From positions 1,054,001-1,118,000 of the forward strand of contig JAUKPH010000022.1 of NCBI GenBank assembly GCA_030549335.1: a stretch of DNA of 64,000 nucleotides, in the 5' to 3' direction. Both the position numbers and the translations under genes were made by a program. The notes under the pieces were generated by a model. That model had not been told where the DNA came from, did no database searches, and saw nothing but the letters and a program-made list of their open reading frames with translations. The DNA comes from Pontederia crassipes (taxonomy: Eukaryota; Streptophyta; Magnoliopsida; Commelinales; Pontederiaceae). Below are positions 23,681 to 38,118 of this stretch, in pieces. Numbering within the stretch: the stretch's first letter is position 1; every line of letters begins with the position of its first letter.

Positions 23681-26475
23681 AATAAGTATCTATAACTTAT
23701 AGCTTTGAACCTTACTCTAAGGCTCTAATCCCCAAGAGCGTTATCTTTGATTGTAACGGTTCAACTTCGGTTTGAAATAGAGTTAAAGTTCTAAAGATCT
23801 ATCACGTCTTAGGACACCCAAAGGTTGTAATAAATATCTATAACTTATAGCTTTGAACCTTACTCTAAGACTCTAATCCCCAAGAGCGTTATCTTTGATT
23901 GTAACGGTTCAACTTCGGTTTGAAATAGAGTTAAAGTTCTAAAGATCTATCACCTCTTAGGGCACCCAAAGGTTGTAATAAGTATCTATAACGTATAGCC
24001 TTGAACCTTACTCTAATCCCCAAGAGCGTTATCTTTTATTGTAACGGTTCAACTTCGGTTTGAAATAGAGTTAATGTTCTAAAGATCTATCACCTCTTAG
24101 GGCACCCAAAGGTTGTAATAAGTATCTATAACTTATAGCTTTGAACCTTACTCTAATACTCTAATCCCCAAGAGCGTTATCTTTGATTGTAACGGTTCAA
24201 CTTCGGTTTGAAATAGAGTTAAAGTTCTAAAGATCTATCACCTCTTGGGGCATCGAAAGGTTGTAATAAGTATCTATAATTTATAGCTTTGAACCTTACT
24301 CTAAGACTCTAATCCCCAAGAGGGTTATCTTTGATTGTAACGGTTCAACTTCGGTTTGAAATAGAGTTAAAGTTCTAAAGATCTATTACCTCTTAGGGCA
24401 CCCAAAGGTTGTAATAAGAATCTACAACTTATAGCTTTGAACCTTACTATAAGACTCTAATCCCCAAGAGCGTTATCTTTGATTGTAACGGTTCAACTTC
24501 GGTTTGAAATAGAGTTAAAGTTCTAAAGATCTATCACCTCTTAGGACACCCAAAGGTTGTAATAAGTATCTATAACTTATAGCTTTGAACCTTACTCTAA
24601 GGCTCTAATCCCCAAGAGCGTTATCTTTGATTGTAACGGTTCAACTTCGATTTGAAATAGAGTTAAAGTTCTAAAGATCTATCACCTCTTAGGGCACCCA
24701 AAGGTTGTAATTAGTATCTATAACTTATAGCTTTGAACCTTACTCTAAGGCTCTAATCCCCAAGAGCGTTATCTTTGATTGTAACGGTTCAACTTCGGTT
24801 TGAAATAGAGTTAAAGTTCTAAAGATCTATAACATCCTAGGACACCCAAAGGTTGTAATAAGTGTCGATAACTTATAGCTTTGAACCTAACTCTAAGACT
24901 CTAATCCCCAAGATCGTTATCTTTGATTGTAACGGTTCAACTTCGGTTTGAAATAGAGTTAAAGTTCTAAAGATCTATCACCTCTTAGGGCACCCAAAGG
25001 TTGTAATAAGTATCTATAACTTATAGCTTTGAACCTTACTCTAAGGCTCTAATCCCCAAGAGCGTTATCTTTGATTGTAACGGTTCAACTTCGGTTTGAA
25101 ATAGAGTTAAAGTTCTAAAGATCTATCACCTCTTAGGACACCCAAAGGTTGTAATAAATATCTATAACTTATAGCTTTGAACCTTACTCTAAGACTCTAA
25201 TCCCCAAGAGCGTTATCTTTGATTGTAACGGTTCAACTTCGGTTTGAAATAGAGTTAAAGTTCTAAAGATCTATCACCTCTTAGGGCACCCAAAGGTTGT
25301 AATAAGTATCTATAACGTATAGCCTTGAACCTTACTCTAATCCCCAAGACCGTTATCTTTTATTGTAACGGTTCAACTTCGGTTTGAAATAGAGTTAATG
25401 TTCTAAAGATCTATCACCTCTTAGGGCACCCAAAGGTTGTAATAAGTATCTATAACTTATAGCTTTGAACCTTACTCTAATACTCTAATCCCCAAGAGCG
25501 TTATCTTTGATTGTAACGGTTCAACTTCGGTTTGAAATAGAGTTAAAGTTCTAAAGATCTATCACCTCTTGGGGCATCGAAAGGTTGTAATAAGTATCTA
25601 TAATTTATAGCTTTGAACCTTACTCTAAGACTCTAATCCCCAAGAGCGTTATCTTTGATTGTAACGGTTCAACTTCGGTTTGAAATAGAGTTAAAGTTCT
25701 AAAGATCTATTACCTCTTAGGGCACCCAAAGGTTGTAATAAGTATCTATAACTTATAGCTTTGAACCTTACTCTAATACTCTAATCACCAAGAGCGTTAT
25801 CTTTGATTGTAATGGTTCTACTTCGGTTTGGAATAGAGTTAAAGTTCTAAAGATCTATCACCTCCTAGGACAACCAAAGGTTGTAATAAGTGTCTATAAC
25901 TTATAGCTTTGAACCTAACTCTAGGACTCTAATCCCCAAGAGCGTTATCTTTGATTGTAACGGTTCAACTTCGGTTTGAAATAGAGTTAAAGTTCTAAAG
26001 ATCTATCACCTCTTAGGGCACCCAAATGTTGTAATAAGTATCTATAAATTATAGCTTTGAACCTTACTCTAATACTCTAATCCCCAAGAGCGTTATCTTT
26101 GATTGTAACGGTTCAACTTCGGTTTGAAATAGAGTTAAAGTTCTAAAGATCTATCACCGCTTAGGACACCCAAAGGTTGTAATAAATATCTATAACTTAT
26201 AGCTTTGAACCTTACTCTAAGACTCTAATCCCCAAGAGCGTTATCTTTGATTGTAACGGTTCAACTTCGGTTTGAAATAAGTTAAAGTTCTAAAGATCTA
26301 TCACCTCTTAGGGCACCCAAAGGTTGTAATAAGTATCTATAACTTATAGCTTTGAACCTTACTCTAAGGCTTTAATCCCCAAGAGCGTTATCTTTGATTG
26401 TAACGGTTCAACTTCGATTTGAAATAGGGTTAAAGTTCTAAAGATCTATCACATCCTAGGACACCCAAAGGTTGT

Positions 26476-29400
26476 AATAAGTGTCGATAACTTATAGCTT
26501 TGAACCTAACTCTAAGACTCTAATCCCCAAGATCGTTATCTTTGATTGTAACGGTTCAACTTCGGTTTGAAATAGAGTTAAAGTTCTAAAGATCTACCAC
26601 CTCTTAGGGCACCCAAAGGTTGTAATAAGTATCTATAACTTATAGCTTTGAACCTTACTCTAAGGCTCTAATCCCCAAGAGCGTTATCTTTGATTGTAAC
26701 GGTTCAACTTCGGTTTGAAATAGAGTTAAAGTTCTAAAGATCTATCACCTCTTAGGACACCCAAAGGTTGTAATAAATATCTATAACTTATACCTTTGAA
26801 CCTTACTCTAAGACTCTAATCCCCAAGAGCGTTATCTTTGATTGTAACGGTTCAACTTCGGTTTGAAATAGAGTTAAAGTTCTAAAGATCTATCACCTCT
26901 TAGGGCACCCAAAGGTTGTAATAAGTATCTATAACTTATAGCTTTGAACCTTACTCTAAGGCTCTAATCCCAAAGAGCGTTATCTTTGATTGTGACGGTT
27001 CAACTTCGGTTTGAAATAGAGTTAAAGTTCTAAAGATCTATCACCTCTTAGGGCACCCAAAGGTTGTAATAAGTATCTATAACTTATAGCTTTGAACCTT
27101 ACCCTAATACTCTAATCACCAAGAGCGTTATCTTTGATTGTAATGGTTCTACTTCGGTTTGAAATAGAGTTAAAGTTCTAAAGATCTATCACATCTTAGG
27201 GCACCCAAAGGTTGTAATAAGTATCTATAACTTATAGCTTTGAACCTTACTCTAAGGCTCTAATCCCCAAGAGCGTTATCTTTGATTGTAACGGTTCAAC
27301 TTCGATTTGAAATAGAGTTAAAGTTCTAAAGATCTATCACCTCTTAGGGCACCCAAAGGTTGTAATTAGTATCTATAACTTATAGCTTTGAACCTTACTC
27401 TAAGGCTCTAATCCCCAAGAGCGTTATCTTTGATTGTAACGGTTCAACTTTGGTTTGAAATAGAGTTAAAGTTCTAAAGATCTATAACATCCTAGGACAC
27501 CCAAAGGTTGTAATAAGTGTCGATAACTTATAGCTTTGAACCTAACTCTAAGACTCTAATCCCCAAGATCGTTATCTTTGATTGTAACGGTTCAACTTCG
27601 GTTTGAAATAGAGTTAAAGTTCTAAAGATCTATCACCTCTTAGGGCACCCAAAGGTTGTAATAAGTATCTATAACTTATAGCTTTGAACCTTACTCTAAG
27701 GCTCTAATCCCCAAGAGCGTTATCTTTGATTGTAACGGTTCAACTTCGGTTTGAAATAGAGTTAAAGTTCTAAAGATCTATCACCTCTTAGGACAACCAA
27801 AGGTTGTAATAAGTATCTATAACTTATAGCCTTGAACCTTACTCTAAGGCTCTAATCCCCAAGAGCATTATCTTTGATTGTAACGGTTCAACTTCGGTTT
27901 GAAATAGAGTTAATGTTCTAAAGATCTATCACCTCTTAGGACACCCAAAGGTTGTAATAAATATCTATAACTTATAGCTTTGAACCTTACTCTAAGGCTC
28001 TAATCCCCAAGAGCGTTATCTTTGATTGTAACGGTTCAACTTCGGTTTGAAATAGAGTTAAAGTTCTAAAGATCTATCACCTCTTAGGACACCCAAAGGT
28101 TGTAATAAATATCTATAACTTATAGCTTTGAACCTTACTCTAAGACTCTAATCCCCAAGAGCGTTATCTTTGATTGTAACGGTTCAACTTCGGTTTGAAA
28201 TAGAGTTAAAGTTCTAAAGATCTATCACCTCTTAGGGCACCCAAAGGTTGTAATAAGTATCTATAACTTATAGCTTTGAACCTTACTCTAAGGCTCTAAT
28301 CCCCAAGAGCGTTATCTTTGATTGTGACGGTTCAACTTCGATTTGAAATAGAGTTAAAGTTCTAAAGATCTATCACTTCTTAGGGCACCCAAAGGTTGTA
28401 ATAAGTATCTATAACTTATAGCTTTGAACCTTACTCTAAGTCTCTAATCCCCAAGAGCGTTATCTTTGATTGTAACGGTTCAACTTCGGTTTGAAATAGA
28501 GTTAAAGTTCTAAAGATCTATCACCTCTTAGGACACCCAAAGGTTGTAATAAGTATCTATAACTTATAGCTTTGAACCTTACTCTAAGGCTCTAATCCCC
28601 AAGAGCGTTATCTTTGATTGTAACGGTTCAACTTCGATTTGAAATAGAGTTAAAGTTCTAAAGATCTATCACCTCTTAGGGCACCCAAAGGTTGTAATTA
28701 GTATCTATAACTTATAGCTTTGAACCTTACTCTAAGGCTCTAATCCCCAAGAGCGTTATCTTTGATTGTAACGGTTCAACTTCGGTTTGAAATAGAGTTA
28801 AAGTTCTAAAGATCTATAACATCCTAGGACACCCAAAGGTTGTAATAAGTGTCGATAACTTATAGCTTTGAACCTAACTCTAAGACTCTAATCCCCAAGA
28901 TCGTTATCTTTGATTGTAACGGTTCAACTTCGGTTTGAAATAGAGTTAAAGTTCTAAAGATCTATCACCTCTTAGGGCACCCAAAGGTTGTAATAAGTAT
29001 CTATAACTTATAGCTTTGAACCTTACCCTAATACTCTAATCACCAAGAGCGTTATCTTTGATTGTAATGGTTCTACTTCGGTTTGAAATAGAGTTAAAGT
29101 TCTAAAGATCTATCACATCTTAGGGCACCCAAAGGTTGTAATAAGTATCTTTAACTTATAGCTTTGAACCTTACTCTAAGGCTCTAATCCCCAAGAGCGT
29201 TACCTTTGATTGTAACGGTTCAACTTCGATTTGAAATAGAGTTAAAGTTCTAAAGATCTATCACCTCTTAGGGCACCCAAAGGTTGTAATTAGTATCTAT
29301 AACTTATAGCTTTGAACCTTACTCTAAGGCTCTAATCCCCAAGAGCGTTATCTTTGATTGTAACGGTTCAACTTCGGTTTGAAATAGAGTTAAAGTTCTA

Positions 29401-32400
29401 AAGATCTATAACATCCTAGGACACCCAAAGGTTGTAATAAATGTCGATAACTTATAGCTTTGAACCTAACTCTAAGACTCTAATCCCCAAGATCGTTATC
29501 TTTGATTGTAACGGTTCAACTTCGGTTTGAAATAGAGTTAAAGTTCTAAAGATCTATCACCTCTTAGGGCACCCAAAGGTTGTAATAAGTATCTATAACT
29601 TATAGCTTTGAACCTTACTCTAAGGCTCTAATCCCCAAGAGCGTTATCTTTGATTGTAACGGTTCAACTTCGGTTTGAAATAGAGTTAAAGTTCTAAAGA
29701 TCTATCACCTCTTAGGACAACCAAAGGTTGTAATAAGTATCTATAACTTATAGCCTTGAACCTTACTCTAAGGCTCTAATCCCCAAGAGCATTATCTTTG
29801 ATTGTAACGGTTCAACTTCGGTTTGAAATAGAGTTAATGTTCTAAAGATCTATCACCTCTTAGGACACCCAAAGGTTGTAATAAATATCTATAACTTATA
29901 GCTTTGAACCTTACTCTAAGGCTCTAATCCCCAAGAGCGTTATCTTTGATTGTAACGGTTCAACTTCGGTTTGAAATAGAGTTAAAGTTCTAAAGATCTA
30001 TCACCTCTTAGGACACCCAAAGGTTGTAATAAGTATCTATAACTTATAGCTTTGAACCTTACTCTAAGGCTCTAATCCCCAAGAGCGTTATCTTTGATTG
30101 TGACGGTTCAACTTCGATTTGAAATAGAGTTAAAGTTCTAAAGATCTATCACTTCTTAGGGCACCCAAAGGTTGTAATAAGTATCTATAACTTATAGCTT
30201 TGAACCTTACTCTAAGTCTCTAATCCCCAAGAGCGTTATCTTTGATTGTAACGGTTCAACTTCGGTTTGAAATAGAGTTAAAGTTCTAAAGATCTATCAC
30301 CTCTTAGGACACCCAAAGGTTGTAATAAGTATCTATAACTTATAGCTTTGAACCTTACTCTAAGGCTCTAATCCCCAAGAGCGTTATCTTTGATTGTAAC
30401 GGTTCAACTTCGATTTGAAATAGAGTTAAAGTTCTAAAGATCTATCACCTCTTAGGGCACCCAAAGGTTGTAATTAGTATCTATAACTTATAGCTTTGAA
30501 CCTTACTCTAAGGCTCTAATCCCCAAGAGCGTTATCTTTGATTGTAACGGTTCAACTTCGGTTTGAAATAGAGTTAAAGTTCTAAAGATCTATAACATCC
30601 TAGGACACCCAAAGGTTGTAATAAGTGTCGATAACTTATAGCTTTGAACCTAACTCTAAGACTCTAATCCCCAAGATCGTTATCTTTGATTGTAACGGTT
30701 CAACTTCGGTTTGAAATAGAGTTAAAGTTCTAAAGATCTATCACCTCTTAGGGCACCCAAAGGTTGTAATAAGTATCTATAACTTATAGCTTTGAACCTT
30801 ACTCTAAGGCTCTAATCCCCAAGAGCGTTATCTTTGATTGTAACGGTTCAACTTCGGTTTGAAATAGAGTTAAAGTTCTAAAGATCTATCACGTCTTAGG
30901 ACACCCAAAGGTTGTAATAAATATCTATAACTTATAGCTTTGAACCTTACTCTAAGACTCTAATCCCCAAGAGCGTTATCTTTGATTGTAACGGTTCAAC
31001 TTCGGTTTGAAATAGAGTTAAAGTTCTAAAGATCTATCACCTCTTAGGGCACCCAAAGGTTGTAATAAGTATCTATAACGTATAGCCTTGAACCTTACTC
31101 TAATCCCCAAGAGCGTTATCTTTTATTGTAACGGTTCAACTTCGGTTTGAAATAGAGTTAATGTTCTAAAGATCTATCACCTCTTAGGGCACCCAAAGGT
31201 TGTAATAAGTATCTATAACTTATAGCTTTGAACCTTACTCTAATACTCTAATCCCCAAGAGCGTTATCTTTGATTGTAACGGTTCAACTTCGGTTTGAAA
31301 TAGAGTTAAAGTTCTAAAGATCTATCACCTCTTGGGGCATCGAAAGGTTGTAATAAGTATCTATAATTTATAGCTTTGAACCTTACTCTAAGACTCTAAT
31401 CCCCAAGAGGGTTATCTTTGATTGTAACGGTTCAACTTCGGTTTGAAATAGAGTTAAAGTTCTAAAGATCTATTACCTCTTAGGGCACCCAAAGGTTGTA
31501 ATAAGAATCTACAACTTATAGCTTTGAACCTTACTCTAAGACTCTAATCCCCAAGAGCGTTATCTTTGATTGTAACGGTTCAACTTCGGTTTGAAATAGA
31601 GTTAAAGTTCTAAAGATCTATCACCTCTTAGGACACCCAAAGGTTGTAATAAGTATCTATAACTTATAGCTTTGAACCTTACTCTAAGGCTCTAATCCCC
31701 AAGAGCGTTATCTTTGATTGTAACGGTTCAACTTCGATTTGAAATAGAGTTAAAGTTCTAAAGATCTATCACCTCTTAGGGCACCCAAAGGTTGTAATTA
31801 GTATCTATAACTTATAGCTTTGAACCTTACTCTAAGGCTCTAATCCCCAAGAGCGTTATCTTTGATTGTAACGGTTCAACTTCGGTTTGAAATAGAGTTA
31901 AAGTTCTAAAGATCTATAACATCCTAGGACACCCAAAGGTTGTAATAAGTGTCGATAACTTATAGCTTTGAACCTAACTCTAAGACTCTAATCCCCAAGA
32001 TCGTTATCTTTGATTGTAACGGTTCAACTTCGGTTTGAAATAGAGTTAAAGTTCTAAAGATCTATCACCTCTTAGGGCACCCAAAGGTTGTAATAAGTAT
32101 CTATAACTTATAGCTTTGAACCTTACTCTAAGGCTCTAATCCCCAAGAGCGTTATCTTTGATTGTAACGGTTCAACTTCGGTTTGAAATAGAGTTAAAGT
32201 TCTAAAGATCTATCACCTCTTAGGACACCCAAAGGTTGTAATAAATATCTATAACTTATAGCTTTGAACCTTACTCTAAGACTCTAATCCCCAAGAGCGT
32301 TATCTTTGATTGTAACGGTTCAACTTCGGTTTGAAATAGAGTTAAAGTTCTAAAGATCTATCACCTCTTAGGGCACCCAAAGGTTGTAATAAGTATCTAT

Positions 32401-33562
32401 AACGTATAGCCTTGAACCTTACTCTAATCCCCAAGACCGTTATCTTTTATTGTAACGGTTCAACTTCGGTTTGAAATAGAGTTAATGTTCTAAAGATCTA
32501 TCACCTCTTAGGGCACCCAAAGGTTGTAATAAGTATCTATAACTTATAGCTTTGAACCTTACTCTAATACTCTAATCCCCAAGAGCGTTATCTTTGATTG
32601 TAACGGTTCAACTTCGGTTTGAAATAGAGTTAAAGTTCTAAAGATCTATCACCTCTTGGGGCATCGAAAGGTTGTAATAAGTATCTATAATTTATAGCTT
32701 TGAACCTTACTCTAAGACTCTAATCCCCAAGAGCGTTATCTTTGATTGTAACGGTTCAACTTCGGTTTGAAATAGAGTTAAAGTTCTAAAGATCTATTAC
32801 CTCTTAGGGCACCCAAAGGTTGTAATAAGTATCTATAACTTATAGCTTTGAACCTTACTCTAATACTCTAATCACCAAGAGCGTTATCTTTGATTGTAAT
32901 GGTTCTACTTCGGTTTGGAATAGAGTTAAAGTTCTAAAGATCTATCACCTCCTAGGACAACCAAAGGTTGTAATAAGTGTCTATAACTTATAGCTTTGAA
33001 CCTAACTCTAGGACTCTAATCCCCAAGAGCGTTATCTTTGATTGTAACGGTTCAACTTCGGTTTGAAATAGAGTTAAAGTTCTAAAGATCTATCACCTCT
33101 TAGGGCACCCAAATGTTGTAATAAGTATCTATAAATTATAGCTTTGAACCTTACTCTAATACTCTAATCCCCAAGAGCGTTATCTTTGATTGTAACGGTT
33201 CAACTTCGGTTTGAAATAGAGTTAAAGTTCTAAAGATCTATCACCGCTTAGGACACCCAAAGGTTGTAATAAATATCTATAACTTATAGCTTTGAACCTT
33301 ACTCTAAGACTCTAATCCCCAAGAGCGTTATCTTTGATTGTAACGGTTCAACTTCGGTTTGAAATAAGTTAAAGTTCTAAAGATCTATCACCTCTTAGGG
33401 CACCCAAAGGTTGTAATAAGTATCTATAACTTATAGCTTTGAACCTTACTCTAAGGCTTTAATCCCCAAGAGCGTTATCTTTGATTGTAACGGTTCAACT
33501 TCGATTTGAAATAGGGTTAAAGTTCTAAAGATCTATCACATCCTAGGACACCCAAAGGTTGT
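26476..33562 (+). repeat. 48-monomer HOR of 7,087 bp, copy 2
   Basis: Repeats 19241-26475 with one monomer missing. Its internal 13-mers lie at 27068-28991 and 28992-30767, the latter shortened to 12 monomers. Private differences include ATCTTTAAC at about 29148 and AATAAATGTCGAT at about 29437. Similarity continues into 33563-34006 and then stops, so a third copy was begun or cut short. Confidence 0.92.
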
Positions 33563-34589
33563 AATAAGTGTCGATAACTTATAGCTTTGAACCTAACTCT
33601 AAGACTCTAATCCCCAAGATCGTTATCTTTGATTGTAACGGTTCAACTTCGGTTTGAAATAGAGCTAAAGTTCTAAAGATCTATCACCTCTTAGGGCACC
33701 CAAAGGTTGTAATAAGTATCTATAACTTATAGCTTTGAACCTTACTCTAAGGCTCTAATCCCCAAGAGCGTTATCTTTGATTGTAACGGTTCAACTTCGG
33801 TTTGAAATAGAGTTAAAGTTCTAAAGATCTATCACCTCTTAGGACACCCAAAGGTTGTAATAAATATCTATAACTTATAGCTTTGAACCTTACTCTAAGA
33901 CTCTAATCCCCAAGAGCGTTATCTTTGATTGTAACGGTTCAACTTCGGTTTGAAATAGAGTTAAAGTTCTAAAGATCTATCACCTCTTAGGGCACCCAAA
34001 GGTTGTAATAAGTATCTATAACGTATAGCCTTGAACCTTACTCTAATCCCCAAGAGCGTTATCTTTTATTGTAACGGTTCAACTTCGGTTTGAAATAGAG
34101 TTAATGTTCTAAAGATCTATCACCTCTTAGGGCACCCAAAGGTTGTAATAAGTATCTATAACTTATAGCTTTGAACCTTACTCTAAGACTCTAATCCCCA
34201 AGAGCGTTATCTTTGATTGTAACGGTTCAACTTCGGTTTGAAATAGAGTTAAAGTTCTAAAGATCTATCACCGCTTAGGACACCCAAAGGTTGTAATAGA
34301 TATCTATAACTTATAGCTTTGAACCTTACTCTAAGACTCTAATCCCCAAGAGCGTTATCTTTGATTGTAACGGTTCAACTTCGGTTTGAAATAAGTTAAA
34401 GTTCTAAAGATCTATCACCTCTTAGGGCACCCAAAGGTTGTAATAAGTATCTATAACTTATAGCTTTGAACCTTACTCTAAGGCTCTAATCCCCAAGAGC
34501 GTTATCTTTGATTGTAACGGTTCAACTTCGATTTGAAATAGGGTTAAAGTTCTAAAGATCTATCACATCCTAGGACACCCAAAGGTTGT
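33563..34589 (+). repeat. 7-monomer unit following the 48-mer
   Basis: 1,027 bp (7 x 148 minus 9). Its first four monomers continue the 48-mer pattern and are repeated at 34590-35173 (AACGTATAG at 34021 and 35048). It carries private changes GAGCTAAAG at about 33661 and AATAGATATC at about 34307. The next three monomers instead resemble the second half of the following 13-mer (CACCGCTTAGG, then GAAATAAGTTAAAG, then the GGGTTAAAG monomer), so this is a 13-mer with six monomers removed. Confidence 0.75.
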
Positions 34590-36504
34590 AATAAGTGTCG
34601 ATAACTTATAGCTTTGAACCTAACTCTAAGACTCTAATCCCCAAGATCGTTATCTTTGATTGTAACGGTTCAACTTCGATTTGAAATAGAGTTAAAGTTC
34701 TAAAGATCTATCACCTCTTAGGGCACCCAAAGGTTGTAATAAGTATCTATAACTTATAGCTTTGTACCTTACTCTAAGGCTCTAATCCCCAAGAGCGTTA
34801 TCTTTGATTGTAACGGTTCAACTTCGGTTTGAAATAGAGTTAAAGTTCTAAAGATCTATCACCTCTTAGGACACCCAAAGGTTGTAATAAATATCTATAA
34901 CTTATAGCTTTGAACCTTACTCTAAGACTCTAATCCCCAAGAGCGTTATCTTTGATTGTAACGGTTCAACTTCGGTTTGAAATAGAGTTAAAGTTCTAAA
35001 GATCTATCACCTCTTAGGGCACCCAAAGGTTGTAATAAGTATCTATAACGTATAGCCTTGAACCTTACTCTAATCCCCAAGAGCGTTATCTTTTATTGTA
35101 ACGGTTCAACTTCGGTTTGAAATAGAGTTAATGTTCTAAAGATCTATCACCTCTTAGGGCACCCAAAGGTTGTAATAAGTATCTATAACTTATAGCTTTG
35201 AACCTTACTCTAATACTCTAATCCCCAAGAGCGTTATCTTTGATTGTAACGGTTCAACTTCGGTTTGAAATAGAGTTAAAGTTCTAAAGATCTATCACCT
35301 CTTGGGGCACCGAAAGGTTGTAATAAGTATCTATAATTTATAGCTTTGAACCTTACTCTAAGACTCTAATCCCCAAGAGCGTTATCTTTGATTGTAACGG
35401 TTCAACTTCGGTTTGAAATAGAGTTAAAGTTCTAAAGATCTATTACCTCTTAGGGCACCCAAAGGTTGTAATAAGAATCTACAACTTATAGCTTTGAACC
35501 TTACTCTAAGACTCTAATCCCCAAGAGCGTTATCTTTGATTGTAACGGTTCAACTTCGGTTTGAAATAGAGTTAAAGTTCTAAAGATCTATCACCTCTTA
35601 GGGCACCCAAAGGTTGTAATAAGTATCTATAACTTATAGCTTTGAACCTTACCCTAATACTCTAATCACCAAGAGCGTTATCTTTGATTGTAACGGTTCT
35701 ACTTCGGTTTGAAATAGAGTTAAAGTTCTAAAGATCTATCACATCTTAGGGCACCCAAAGGTTGTAATAAGTATCTATAACTTATAGCTTTGAACCTTAC
35801 TCTAATACTCTAATCACCAAGAGCGTTATCTTTGATTGTAATGGTTCTACTTCGGTTTGGAATAGAGTTAAAGTTCTAAAGATCTATCACCTCCTAGGAC
35901 AACCAAAGGTTGTAATAAGTGTCTATAACTTATAGCTTTGAACCTAACTCTAGGACTCTAATCCCCAAGAGCGTTATCTTTGATTGTAACGGTTCAACTT
36001 CGGTTTGAAATAGAGTTAAAGTTCTAAAGATCTATCACCTCTTAGGGCACCCAAAGGTTGTAATAAGTATCTATAAATTATAGCTTTGAATCTTACTCTA
36101 ATACTCTAATCCCCAAGAGCGTTATCTTTGATTGTAACGGTTCAACTTCGGTTTGAAATAGAGTTAAAGTTCTAAAGATCTATCACCGCTTAGGACACCC
36201 AAAGGTTGTAATAAATATCTATAACTTATAGCTTTGAACCTTACTCTAAGACTCTAATCCCCAAGAGCGTTATCTTTGATTGTAACGGTTCAACTTCGGT
36301 TTGAAATAAGTTAAAGTTCTAAAGATCTATCACCTCTTAGGGCACCCAAAGGTTGTAATAAGTATCTATAACTTATAGCTTTGAACCTTACTCTAAGGCT
36401 CTAATCCCCAAGAGCGTTATCTTTGATTGTAACGGTTCAACTTCGATTTGAAATAGGGTTAAAGTTCTAAAGATCTATCACATCCTAGGACACCCAAAGG
36501 TTGT
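34590..36504 (+). repeat. 13-monomer HOR (1,915 bp)
   Basis: 13 x 148 minus one 8-bp and one 1-bp deletion. It begins with the AATAAGTGTCGATAAC monomer and contains the 8-bp-deleted monomer at 35034. It then has the run of linked classes (CTTGGGGCACCG, TATAATTTATAG, TCTACAAC, ATCACC with TTCTAC, GACAACC, TATAAATTATAG) and ends with the GGGTTAAAG and CATCCTAGG monomer. It is repeated at 36505. Confidence 0.87.
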
Positions 36505-38118
36505 AATAAGTGTCGATAACTTATAGCTTTGAACCTAACTCTAAGACTCTAATCCCCAAGATCGTTATCTTTGATTGTAACGGTTCAACTTCGGTTTGAA
36601 ATAGAGTTAAAGTTCTAAAGATCTATCACCTCTTAGGGCACCCAAAGGTTGTAATAAGTATCTATAACTTATAGCTTTGAACCTTACTCTAAGGCTCTAA
36701 TCCCCAAGAGCGTTATCTTTGATTGTAACGGTTCAACTTCGGTTTGAAATAAAGTTCTAAAGATCTATCACCTCTTAGGACACCCAAAGGTTGTAATAAA
36801 TATCTATAACTTATAGCTTTGAACCTTACTCTAAGACTCTAATCCCCAAGAGCGTTATCTTTGATTGTAACGGTTCAACTTCGGTTTGAAATAGAGTTAA
36901 AGTTCTAAAGATCTATCACCTCTTAGGGCACCCAAAGGTTGTAATAAGTATCTATAACGTATAGCCTTGAACCTTACTCTAATCCCCAAGAGCGTTATCT
37001 TTTATTGTAACGGTTCAACTTCGGTTTGAAATAGAGTTAATGTTCTAAAAATCTATCACCTCTTAGGGCACCCAAAGGTTGTAATAAGTATCTATAACTT
37101 ATAGCTTTGAACCTTACTCTAATACTCTAATCCCCAAGAGCGTTATCTTTGATTGTAACGGTTCAACTTCGGTTTGAAATAGAGTTAAAGTTCTAAAGAT
37201 CTATCACCTCTTGGGGCACCGAAAGGTTGTAATAAGTATCTATAATTTATAGCTTTGAACCTTACTCTAAGACTCTAATCCCCAAGAGCGTTATCTTTGA
37301 TTGTAACGGTTCAACTTCGGTTTGAAATAGAGTTAAAGTTCTAAAGATCTATTACCTCTTAGGGCACCCAAAGGTTGTAATAAGAATCTACAACTTATAG
37401 CTTTGAACCTTACCCTAAGACTCTAATCCCCAAGAGCGTTATCTTTGATTGTAACGGTTCAACTTCGGTTTGAAATAGAGTTAAAGTTCTAAAGATCTAT
37501 CACCTCTTAGGGCACCCAAAGGTTGTAATAAGTATCTATAACTTATAGCTTTGAACCTTACCCTAATACTCTAATCACCAAGAGCGTTATCTTTGATTGT
37601 AACGGTTCTACTTCGGTTTGAAATAGAGTTAAAGTTCTAAAGATCTATCACATCTTAGGGCACCCAGAGGTTGTAATAAGTATCTATAACTTATAGCTTT
37701 GAACCTTACTCTAATACTCTAATCACCAAGAGCGTTATCTTTGATTGTAATGGTTCTACTTCGGTTTGGAATAGAGTTAAAGTTCTAAAGATCTATCACC
37801 TCCTAGGACAACCAAAGGTTGTAATAAGTGTCTATAACTTATAGCTTTGAACCTAACTCTAGGACTCTAATCCCCAAGAGCGTTATCTTTGATTGTAACG
37901 GTTCAACTTCGGTTTGAAATAGAGTTAAAGTTCTAAAGATCTATCACCTCTTAGGGCACCCAAAGGTTGTAATAAGTATCTATAAATTATAGCTTTGAAC
38001 CTTACTCTAATACTCTAATCCCCAAGAGCGTTATCTTTGATTGTAACGGTTCAACTTCGGTTTGAAATAGAGTTAAAGTTCTAAAGATCTATCACCTCTT
38101 AGGGCACCCAAAGGTTGT
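36505..38118 (+). repeat. 13-mer copy truncated to 11 monomers
   Basis: Follows 34590-36504 for 11 monomers (1,614 bp) and then breaks. Its second monomer (36653-36794) has a private 6-bp deletion, and the 8-bp-deleted monomer at 36943 has CTAAAAATC, also found only at 44309. CACCCAGAGG at about 37661 recurs at 42671 and 53577, linking it to later blocks. Confidence 0.85.
36653..36794 (+). repeat. 142-bp monomer with 6-bp deletion
   Basis: Reads GGTTTGAAATAAAGTTC where the consensus has AGAGTT between GAAAT and AAAG. I see it only once, so it is a young private event. Confidence 0.9.

Larger units (their letters stand above)
19241..26475 (+). repeat. 49-monomer HOR of 7,235 bp, copy 1
   Basis: Followed head to tail by a 48-monomer copy. 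Offset is 7,235 bp up to 22792 and 7,087 bp from 22941. Paired rare markers: CTACCACC at 19361 and 26596, AATCCCAAAG at 19731 and 26966, CATTATC at 20631 and 27866 and again at 22555 and 29790, AACGTATAG at 23991 and 31078 and at 25315 and 32402. Other shared variants are GAGGGTTATC, GACCGTTATC, CAAATGTTG and ACCGCTTAGG. Its length is 49 x 148 minus two 8-bp and one 1-bp deletion. Confidence 0.92.
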
